A stretch of DNA of 64,000 nucleotides from assembly GCA_963813495.1 (NCBI GenBank), contig CAWEZC010000003.1, positions 124,001 through 188,000 on the forward strand, given 5' to 3'. This stretch comes from JACVRW01 sp963813495. GTDB taxonomy: Bacteria; Actinomycetota; Thermoleophilia; Solirubrobacterales; Thermoleophilaceae. Position numbers and translations under genes: made by a program. Under the pieces are notes generated by a model that ran no database searches, was not told the origin of the DNA, and saw nothing but the letters and a program-made list of their open reading frames with translations. Position 1 is the first letter of the stretch. Each line of letters begins with the position of its first letter. Positions 40,382-48,563 of this stretch are shown here, one piece after another.

Positions 40382-41058
40382 ACCCGGTAGCCCACGCCCT
40401 TGACCGTCTCCACCACCTGGGGAGGCCCGAGCTTGCGGCGCAGGCGCAGCACCGTCATCCGCACGGAGTTGGTGAACGGGTCGGCGTTCTCGTCCCAGAC
40501 GCGCTCGACCAGCTCGTCGTTTGACACCACACCGCCGCCGGCGCCCATCAGTGCCTCGAGCACGGCGAACTCCTTGGGAGTGAGCTCGATATCGCGCCCA
40601 TCGCGGCTGACCGTGTGGCGCGCGGGGTCGAGCTCCACGTCCCCCGCACGCAACAGCGGCGCGCGCGGCGGATTGGCCCGGCGGGCCAGCGCGTGCAGGC
40701 GCGCCACCAGCTCGGCGAAGGCGAACGGCTTGGGCATGTAATCGTCGGCACCGAGCGAGAGGCCGTCCACCACCGCCTCGAGTCCCGAGGAGGCGGTGAG
40801 CATGAGCACCCGGCTGTCGCTGTCCTCGCTGCGCAGCGTGCGGCATACGTCGTCGCCGTGGAGCACCGGCAGGTCGCGATCCAGCACGAGCACGTCGTAG
40901 GGGTTGAGGCGAGCTTTCTCGAGCGCCACAGCGCCGTCGTAGGCCACGTCTACGGCCATGCCCTCACGGCGCAGGCCGCGAGCCACCGCATCAGCCACCC
41001 GGCGTTCGTCCTCGGCCACGAGCACGCGCACCCGAGGGAGACTAGTGAGCGCCCGCAT
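40378..41058 (-). CDS. OmpR-family response regulator
   Basis: 226 aa from the ATG at 41058; no strong ribosome site was found, so downstream GTG codons are possible. The receiver domain has E-D-E, the phospho-aspartate in L-V-L-D-R-D-L-P-V, the L-T-A-S-S switch and P-K-P-F-A-F. The C-terminal winged helix ends V-R-M-T-V-L-R-L-R-R-K-L and V-K-G-V-G-Y-R-V. It shares a 52-base divergent promoter region with the moxR operon, which makes that operon its likely target. Confidence 0.93.
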   Translation of the reverse strand: MRALTSLPRVRVLVAEDERRVADAVARGLRREGMAVDVAYDGAVALEKARLNPYDVLVLDRDLPVLHGDDVCRTLRSEDSDSRVLMLTASSGLEAVVDGLSLGADDYMPKPFAFAELVARLHALARRANPPRAPLLRAGDVELDPARHTVSRDGRDIELTPKEFAVLEALMGAGGGVVSNDELVERVWDENADPFTNSVRMTVLRLRRKLGPPQVVETVKGVGYRV

Positions 41059-41110
41059 GTGTCCGGGGCCGTTATGCCCCGGTGACAAGCAGGAGCCTAA
41101 GTTGGCGGCC

Positions 41111-42120
<1,010 letters not shown>

Positions 42121-42124
<4 letters not shown>

Positions 42125-43080
42125 ACCCGTCGTTGCTCCGGAGCGGCCGGCGCTCACGCGGCTCCGCGCCGGAGGCCGGCCCCGCCGTCCTGCGGGTGCC
42201 GGAGGGGCGCCAAGGAGCCGGGTCGGTCCCGAGCGCGCTGGTGGAGGCGCTCGACCTCGCCATCGTGCGCCGGGCGGGGGGCCTGCTCGCCGGCGAGCAC
42301 CGGGGCTCGGGAGTGGGCACTGGCACCGAGCTGGCGCAGCTGCGCCCCTACCAGCCCGGCGATGACGTGCGTCAGCTCGACCCTGCCGCCAGCGCCCGCA
42401 CCGGCGTGCCGCACGTGCGCCAGCACGTGCCCGAGCGGATGCTCACGGTCTGGCTCGCTGTCGACCTGTCGGCCTCGATGGCCTTCGGCACGGCCGACCG
42501 GCTGAAGAGCGACGTGGCCGAGGGCGTGGCCGACGTGGTCGGCACGCTGGCGGTGCGGCGTGGAGGGAAGGTCGGCCTGATCACCTTCGGAGCGCCGGTC
42601 ACACGGCTGCTGCCGCCGCGCGGCGGGCGCGGGGCGCGGGTCGGGCTCCATCGGGCCCTGTCCGAGGGGGTAGCCGCCGACGGCGCCGAGGGCGAGCCGC
42701 TCCAGGACGCCATCGGTCGGCTCGGGCGGCTGGCGCGCTGGGCCAGCCTCGTGGTGATCGTCTCCGACTTTGCCGACGAGCCGACCTGGGCCCGGCCGCT
42801 CGCCGCGCTGGCCGCACGCCACACCGTGCTTGCCATCGAGATCCGCGACCCGCGCGAACAGGCACTCCCCGACGTAGGGCGCATGGCGATGGTCGACCCC
42901 GAAACGGGCGCCCGCGTGGAGGTCGACACGCGCAGCCGGCGGCTGCGTGAGGGCTACGCCGCGGCGGCGGCCGAAAAGCGCGCCGAGGTGGCGCGAGCGC
43001 TGCGCCGCGCGGGCGCCGAGCGCGTGACGCTATCCACAGAGGGCTCGTGGGCCCGGGCTCTGGGCCGGGGGCTCGCGTGA
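42121..43080 (+). CDS. DUF58 domain protein
   Basis: 319 aa from a GTG overlapping the moxR stop (GTGA). The DUF58 signature L-R-P-Y-Q-P-G-D-D-V-R-Q-L-D is followed by a VWA-like fold with a MIDAS-type D-L-S-A-S-M and V-S-D-F-A-D-E. No membrane helix is evident. DUF58 proteins are standard partners of MoxR ATPases, and their exact role is unknown. The position between moxR and the VWA gene is canonical. Confidence 0.9.
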
Positions 43081-44015
43081 GCTTCGCCTCACCCCTCTAT
43101 CTCGGCGCGCTCGCGCTCGTCCCGATCCTGCTGCTCTTCTACGTGACGGGCCGGCGGCGGGCGCGCCGCTACGCGGTCCGCTTCCCAGGCGTTTCGACGC
43201 TCGCGCCGCTGGTGCCCACGGTGGCCGCCTGGCGCCGGCGCGTGCCGCTCGCGCTCTTCCTGGCCGCCCTGGCCGCACTAGCCCTTGCCCTGGCGCGCCC
43301 GCATGCCACGGTGGCCGTGCCCAGTGAGCAGGCCTCCGTGGTCCTGGTCACCGACGTGTCGCGCTCGATGCTGGCGGACGACGTCGATCCCAGCCGGCTC
43401 GAGGCCGCCCGCACGGCCGCCACGCGCTTCCTCGAAGAGCTCCCCGACGCCGCCCGCGTGGGCGCCGTTGCCTTCTCGGAGCAACCGCATACGATCGAGC
43501 CGCCCACCGACGATCACGACGAGGTGGCCGCCGTCATCGACTCTCTGTCCGCCGACGGCGGGACCGCCACCGGCGACGGCCTCGCAGCCGCCCTCGACCT
43601 CGTCGACGGCCAGGGCGAGAAGCGCGCGCCCGCCGCGATCGTCCTCCTCTCGGACGGCAAGGCGACCACCGGCCGCGATCCGCTGGGCGTGGCCCGCCAG
43701 GCCCGCCGTCTCAACATCCCCATCAACACGGTGGCGCTCGGCAGCCGGGGAGCGGTGATCACCACGCCGAGCGGCGCCCTGCTGGCAGTGCCCCCCGATC
43801 CCGAGACGATGCGCCGCATCGCCGAGCTCTCCGGCGGCCGCAGCTTCGAGGTCTCCGACGCCGGCGACCTGGGCGAGATCTACGAGCAGCTCGGCTCCCG
43901 CGTGGCAACCAAGAAGGAACGCCGTGAAGTGACCTCGGCGTTTGCCGCCGGCGGTGTGCTGCTGCTCTTGGCGGCAGCCGGCCTGGGCCTGCGCGCCACC
44001 GCCCGGCTGCCCTAG
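43077..44015 (+). CDS. VWA-domain membrane protein (BatA/BatB-like), second copy
   Basis: 312 aa from the GTG at 43077, which overlaps the DUF58 stop (GTGA). N-terminal membrane helices, the MIDAS motif D-V-S-R-S-M near residue 94, V-L-L-S-D-G-K-A-T, and a C-terminal helix. It is close to the protein at 38121-39119: both have A-L-A-R-P-x-A-T-V-A-V before the VWA domain and L-G-S-R-V-A-T before the last helix. It completes the MoxR operon and stops four bases before a convergent lipoprotein gene. Confidence 0.9.
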   Translation: MSFASPLYLGALALVPILLLFYVTGRRRARRYAVRFPGVSTLAPLVPTVAAWRRRVPLALFLAALAALALALARPHATVAVPSEQASVVLVTDVSRSMLADDVDPSRLEAARTAATRFLEELPDAARVGAVAFSEQPHTIEPPTDDHDEVAAVIDSLSADGGTATGDGLAAALDLVDGQGEKRAPAAIVLLSDGKATTGRDPLGVARQARRLNIPINTVALGSRGAVITTPSGALLAVPPDPETMRRIAELSGGRSFEVSDAGDLGEIYEQLGSRVATKKERREVTSAFAAGGVLLLLAAAGLGLRATARLP

Positions 44016-44019
44016 AGCC

Positions 44020-44433
44020 TCAGCCGGGGCGATTTCGCGCGGCCAGGTACCTGCCCCTCCGGACCGCCCGGACGGCGTCCCGAGCCGGCTCGAACGAAGG
44101 ATCGCGGTGCTTGCAGATCTCGGTCAGCGCGAAGTACACGCTGCGACCGGTCCGGTTGAGCGTCTCCTTCCTTCGCACTTCCCTGAGTTCGGGGACCTGA
44201 GCGAGAGCGAACTCGGCCCGGATCACGAGCTTGGCGCTCTCGGGATGGGCCGTCTGCCTGGCCAGATCGCGACAGGTGACCGCGTAGGGGTTACGCGCCA
44301 CCTCGCGGGCGTGATCCGGCTGGGGGGTGCCGGCCACGCGGACGTCCGGTTGGTCATCGCTGCCACAGCCGGCGGCCACAGAGGCGATCGCGGCAAGCCC
44401 GGCGAGGACGCTACGCGGATCCAAGTGACCCAT
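44020..44433 (-). CDS. Small probable lipoprotein, unknown function
   Basis: 137 aa from the ATG at 44433. The N-terminus is hydrophobic and ends A-S-V-A-A-G-C-G-S, a plausible but imperfect lipobox. The mature part has two further cysteines (V-T-C-R-D-L and E-I-C-K-H-R-D) and is helical and basic. I recognise no family. Monocistronic, convergent with the VWA gene and divergent from the tRNA-Asn gene. Confidence 0.62.
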   Translation of the reverse strand: MGHLDPRSVLAGLAAIASVAAGCGSDDQPDVRVAGTPQPDHAREVARNPYAVTCRDLARQTAHPESAKLVIRAEFALAQVPELREVRRKETLNRTGRSVYFALTEICKHRDPSFEPARDAVRAVRRGRYLAARNRPG

Positions 44434-44510
44434 CAACCGACTTTTTCACGGCTGCCCTCGCGGTACAAGATCCGTCCGCCACGCTTCGGGTCGCCCGTCC
44501 TGTGCGCCAA

Positions 44511-44540
44511 CTGCCATGCTGAGGTGGAGGCGGGTATCGT
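44511..44540 (+). promoter_or_regulatory. Possible promoter of tRNA-Asn
   Basis: CTGCCA and TATCGT are spaced by 18 bases and end 24 bases before the tRNA. The match to sigma-70 boxes is modest. It is the best pair in the 131 bases between the lipoprotein gene and the tRNA. Confidence 0.3.
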
Positions 44541-44564
44541 GACCTTGCCTGCGCCGCCAATCGA

Positions 44565-44637
<73 letters not shown>

Positions 44638-44647
44638 CTGACAGAAC

Positions 44648-44680
44648 ACGGCCGAGGAGGCCTTAGGCCTCGTCGGCCGT
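44648..44680. terminator. Bidirectional terminator hairpin with the rpoD stop codon as its loop
   Basis: ACGGCCGA-G-GAGGCC pairs with GGCCTC-G-TCGGCCGT: 14 base pairs with one G-G mismatch and a three-base loop TTA. On the minus strand that loop is the TAA stop of rpoD (44665-44663). The hairpin lies between the convergent tRNA-Asn and rpoD and can end both transcripts. No T-run on either side. Confidence 0.75.
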
Positions 44681-45670
44681 CCCCGCAAGCAGATCCGCTC
44701 CGCCCGAGCTCTTCAGCAGGGCGAGCGTCTTGGATTCGATCTGGCGGACGCGCTCGCGCGTCACGCCCACCTCGTGGCCGATGTCCTCCAAAGTCATGGG
44801 TCCCTTGTCGCCCAGGCCGTAGCGCAGCTCGATCACTTTGCGTTCGCGCCAGCCGAGCGAATCGAGCACCGTGAGCAGGTCCTTGTCGCGGATGCGGTTG
44901 GCCACGATCTCGAGTGGGCGGTCGGTCGCGGCGTCCTCGATGAAGTCGCCAAAGGACGCGTCCCCCTCCTCGCCTCCCACCGGTGCCTCGAGCGAAACGG
45001 GCTCCTGGCCCAGCTTCAAAATCTCCTCGACCTTCTTGGCCGGCATCTCGACCAGCTCGCCGATCTCCTCGGGAGTGGGCTCGCGGTTGTTCTTCTGGAT
45101 CAGTGAGCGCTTGGCTCGCGCCACCCGGTTCATGCGCTCCACCATGTGCACGGGGATCCGGATGGTGCGCGACTGGTCGGCCAGCGCGCGGGTGATGGCC
45201 TGACGGATCCACCAGGTGGCATAGGTGGAGAACTTGAAGCCCCGGCGCCAGTCGAACTTCTCGACTGCGCGGATGAGCCCCAGGTTGCCCTCCTGGATGA
45301 GGTCGAGCAGCGTCAGCCCGCGCCCGGTGTAGCGCTTGGCGATCGAAACCACGAGGCGCAGGTTGGCCTCGATCAGCGCGTTCTTGGCCGTCATGTCGTT
45401 CTGCTCGATGCGCTTGGCCAGACGTACCTCGTCCTCACGCGTGAGCAGAGGCACCCGGCCGATCGAGCGCAGGTAGAGCCGAACGGCGTCCTCCGCGCCC
45501 TGCTCGGGCGGGGCGACCTTGAGGCCGGCCGTGACCACGCCCCCCTCGTCGAAGAGGTCGCTCGCTTCGGGCTCCTCGCTCTCCGTCTCGACAGCCTCAG
45601 CGGGTGCAGCCGCGTGCAGCTCCTCGTCGGAGTGTGAGTCGCCGTTCGGGGGGGAGGCGCGCTCAGTCAT
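44663..45670 (-). CDS. rpoD: Principal RNA polymerase sigma factor
   Basis: 335 aa. An acidic, variable N-terminus is followed by region 1.2 (V-R-L-Y-L-R-S-I-G-R-V-P-L-L), the region 2 core (F-K-F-S-T-Y-A-T-W-W-I-R-Q-A-I-T-R), region 3 (R-I-P-V-H-M-V-E-R-M) and region 4 with G-V-T-R-E-R-V-R-Q-I-E. These match housekeeping sigma-70 rather than alternative factors, and the gene is downstream of dgt and dnaG, the classic primary-sigma operon. The stop codon is the loop of the terminator at 44648-44680. Confidence 0.93.
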   Translation of the reverse strand: MTERASPPNGDSHSDEELHAAAPAEAVETESEEPEASDLFDEGGVVTAGLKVAPPEQGAEDAVRLYLRSIGRVPLLTREDEVRLAKRIEQNDMTAKNALIEANLRLVVSIAKRYTGRGLTLLDLIQEGNLGLIRAVEKFDWRRGFKFSTYATWWIRQAITRALADQSRTIRIPVHMVERMNRVARAKRSLIQKNNREPTPEEIGELVEMPAKKVEEILKLGQEPVSLEAPVGGEEGDASFGDFIEDAATDRPLEIVANRIRDKDLLTVLDSLGWRERKVIELRYGLGDKGPMTLEDIGHEVGVTRERVRQIESKTLALLKSSGGADLLAGTADEA

Positions 45671-45739
45671 GACCCAAGCCTCGGAGGAGCCTCGAGAACA
45701 CCGAACGGCCCCCGCCGCGGCGTCTCAACCCTATCCATT

Positions 45740-47533
45740 TCACGCCGTCTGCCCCATTACTTGGTCCATTTCCTGCCGCACGCGTTGACGCGCACCCGCC
45801 AAGGCCGTGCGAAGCGTGAAGTCATCCTCGTGGGCGGCTCGCCGCAGCTCGCGGTCGATCCGGCGCAGCTCGAGCTGCAGGAAGCTCATGTGCAGCACGG
45901 GCTCGGTGGCCTCGCCCTGCTCCTGCGCGGCCATCGCCACGCCGGTGACAAGAGCGGCCACGGCGGGGTCCTCCTCGGGCAGCCCGGCCAGGGGATCGTC
46001 GAAGGAGGCGGCCAGATGGGCACGCGCCGCTCGGACCGACGGCGAGGAGAGGTGCTCGTCGGATAGCCGGGCCAGGTACTCGCGACCCCGCTCGCCACTG
46101 GCCAGGCAGAGCGCCAGAAAAGCGCGCTCGGCCGCCACCGACAGCTCGCCGGCGGACGTCGCGGCCGGGCCGGCCGCTGCCTCGCGCTCGGGGCCCGGGT
46201 CGACGGACACAGCCGCACGCGGAGCGCCGCGAGCGGCCCGCGCAGGAGCGGCCGACACGTATTCGGCGGGCACGTCGAGCCGGTCCGCGACCTCGCGGAC
46301 GAGCGCATCCTTCGTTGCGGTGCGTTCGGGTACTGCGGCGATCAGCTTGCGCGCCTCCTCCAATGCCTTGTCCCTGCCCGACGGTGTATCGAGGTCAGCA
46401 TCGGCAAGTACCCGGCGCACCTGAAACTCGATCATCCCAACCGCGCTCTCCATCCGCGCCAGGAAGGCCTCCGCCCCGCGGGGTCCGGTGACGAGCTCGG
46501 CCGGGTCGGTGCCTTCGGGCATCTCCACCGCGCGCAGCTCGAGTCCGCGCTCGTCGGCGAGGCGCGCCGCGCGCAGCATCGCCTCCTGCCCCGAACGGTC
46601 GGCGTCGAGGGCCAGCACGACCCGCGAGGCCGCCCGGCCCATCTCCGCGAGCTGTTCCGGGGTCAGCGCCGTGCCCATGATGGCCACGGCCTCCCGGATC
46701 CCGGCCTGATGAAGTGCAAGCACATCGGTGTAACCCTCGACCACCACGATCCGACCGCTCTTCGCGGCCTCGCGTCGGGCCAGATCGAGGCCGAACAGCT
46801 GGCGACCCTTGTGGTAGATCTCGTTCTCGCTGGTATTGAGGTATTTCGGGCCGCGCCCCTCGCCCATCTGCCGGGCCCCGAAGCCGAGCACGCGCCCCCG
46901 CCCATCGGCCAGCGGGAACATGATGCGCCCGCGGAAGCGGTCGAAGATCCCGCCGTTGCGCCCGCGCTGAGCCAGCCCGGCCGCCATCAGCTCCTCCTCC
47001 GAGTACCCGCCCTGGCGCGCACCGAGCAGCATTCGATCCCAGGCGCTGGGCGAGTAGCCCACCCGGAAGTCGCGCAGGGTCTCCTCCGACAGCCCGCGTC
47101 CGGCCAGATACTCACGGGCCCGCCCCGCTTCGGCCGAGTCCGACAGGTAGGAGGCGTAGTAGCGAGCGGCGCGGTCGAGCAGCGCCAGCAGCCGCTCGCG
47201 CCGGCGCCGGCGCGCCTCGGCCTGCGGGTCCTCGTTCTCGAGCTCGAGCTCGACGCCGTAGCGCTCGGCCAGGAACTCCACGCTCTCGCGGAAGTCGAGG
47301 CCCTCGGTCTGCTCCACGAAGCCGATCGCGTCCCCCTTTGCGTGGCAGCCGAAGCAGTAGAAGAGCTTGTCGGCGACGTTGACCGAGAACGAGGGGGTGC
47401 GCTCGTCGTGGAAGGGACAGAGGCCGGTCAGGCGCGAGCCGACACGGCGCAGATCGGTCTTCGTGCCCACCAGCTCCTCCATGTCGACCACGTCGCGCAG
47501 GCGATCGATGGAATCGCGGGTGTACAGCGCCAT
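45740..47533 (-). CDS. dnaG: DNA primase
   Basis: 597 aa from the ATG at 47533, which shares one base with the dgt stop (TGATG). The CHC2 zinc finger is C-P-F-H-D-E-R-T-P-S-F and Y-C-F-G-C-H-A-K-G-D. The Toprim core shows V-V-V-E-G-Y-T-D-V and L-A-L-D-A-D-R-S-G. The C-terminal helicase-interaction region is Ala/Arg-rich and less conserved. DnaG makes RNA primers at the replication fork. A long frame upstream of the ATG is antisense to dgt and not part of the gene. Confidence 0.95.
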   Translation of the reverse strand: MALYTRDSIDRLRDVVDMEELVGTKTDLRRVGSRLTGLCPFHDERTPSFSVNVADKLFYCFGCHAKGDAIGFVEQTEGLDFRESVEFLAERYGVELELENEDPQAEARRRRRERLLALLDRAARYYASYLSDSAEAGRAREYLAGRGLSEETLRDFRVGYSPSAWDRMLLGARQGGYSEEELMAAGLAQRGRNGGIFDRFRGRIMFPLADGRGRVLGFGARQMGEGRGPKYLNTSENEIYHKGRQLFGLDLARREAAKSGRIVVVEGYTDVLALHQAGIREAVAIMGTALTPEQLAEMGRAASRVVLALDADRSGQEAMLRAARLADERGLELRAVEMPEGTDPAELVTGPRGAEAFLARMESAVGMIEFQVRRVLADADLDTPSGRDKALEEARKLIAAVPERTATKDALVREVADRLDVPAEYVSAAPARAARGAPRAAVSVDPGPEREAAAGPAATSAGELSVAAERAFLALCLASGERGREYLARLSDEHLSSPSVRAARAHLAASFDDPLAGLPEEDPAVAALVTGVAMAAQEQGEATEPVLHMSFLQLELRRIDRELRRAAHEDDFTLRTALAGARQRVRQEMDQVMGQTA

Positions 47534-48528
47534 CAGAAGCCCTGGGGTACGGACAGGTCGGAGAACGCACGAATGGCGAAGCGGTCGGTCATCCCAGCCA
47601 GCCAGTCGATCACGCGCTCCTGATCTGACGCACCCGCCACCACCGGCGGGGGCGGGTTGTCGGCGTAGTGGGCGAACAGCGCCCGCAGCATGCGCTCGAT
47701 GCGGGGCGTCTGGCGCTGGGCGTCCGCACCGAGGTAGACGTTGTCGAACATGAACGAGCGCAGGCGCAGCATCGCGCCCCCCACCTCGTCGCTCTGGACG
47801 ATGTCGCCCACCGGCTCGGAGCGCGTCAGCAGGTCGACCACCAGGGTCTCGATGCGCTCTGAGCCCGTGCTGCCGAGCAGCTCGATCTCGGGACCGGGTA
47901 GATCCTCGAAGCGCAGCACACCGGCCCGGATCGCGTCGTCGATGTCGTGGTTGATGTAGGCGATCCGGTCCACCACCTTCACGATGCGCCCCTCGAGTGT
48001 CGCCGGACGGCCCGGACCGGTGTGGTGGCGGATGCCGTCGCGCACCTCCGCGGTGAGGTTGAGCGCCTCGATCTTCTCCACCACACGGAGTGAATGCACG
48101 TTGTGGCGAAAGCCACTCCCCCAGCGCTCGCGGGCACACTCGTCGAGCACGGCCTCGCCGGTGTGCCCAAAGGGCGGATGGCCGAGATCGTGGCCGAGCG
48201 AGATGGCCTCGGTCAGGTCCTCGTTGAGGCCCAGCGCCCGGGCCACGTTGCGGGCGATGCCGGACGCCTCGAGGGTGTGCGTGAGTCGCGTCCGGTAGTG
48301 GTCGCCCTCGGGCGCGATGAAGACCTGGGTCTTGCGCTTGAGGCGGCGAAAGGCCTTGGAGTGCACGATTCGGTCACGGTCGCGCTGGAATGGCGTGCGG
48401 TGCTCGGAGTCGGGCTCCTCCACCTCGCGCCGGGCGGGGTAGGAGCGGGTGGCCAGCGGGGACAGCGACTCGCGCTCGAGTCGCTCCACCCGCTCGGCGA
48501 AGGACGTTCGGGCGAGCTGCGGGGTCAT
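47533..48528 (-). CDS. dgt: Deoxyguanosinetriphosphate triphosphohydrolase-like HD protein
   Basis: 331 aa from the ATG at 48528. HD metal motifs: Y-R-T-R-L-T-H-T-L-E near residue 75, then L-G-H-D-L-G-H-P-P-F-G-H-T and D-R-I-A-Y-I-N-H-D. The I-V-H-S-K-A-F-R-R-L-K-R-K-T-Q-V-F block is typical of dNTPases. The enzyme removes triphosphate from dGTP or other dNTPs. It stands directly before dnaG and rpoD, as in many actinobacteria, linking nucleotide pools with replication. Confidence 0.93.
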   Translation of the reverse strand: MTPQLARTSFAERVERLERESLSPLATRSYPARREVEEPDSEHRTPFQRDRDRIVHSKAFRRLKRKTQVFIAPEGDHYRTRLTHTLEASGIARNVARALGLNEDLTEAISLGHDLGHPPFGHTGEAVLDECARERWGSGFRHNVHSLRVVEKIEALNLTAEVRDGIRHHTGPGRPATLEGRIVKVVDRIAYINHDIDDAIRAGVLRFEDLPGPEIELLGSTGSERIETLVVDLLTRSEPVGDIVQSDEVGGAMLRLRSFMFDNVYLGADAQRQTPRIERMLRALFAHYADNPPPPVVAGASDQERVIDWLAGMTDRFAIRAFSDLSVPQGF

Positions 48529-48563
48529 GCTCGCCCCGATTCTGTCAGTTGACCCGCTCGGCG

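Noticed and set aside
47534..48139. N-terminal extension of dnaG through dgt
   Set aside because: Out-of-frame reading of dgt; the primase zinc finger begins right after the ATG at 47533.
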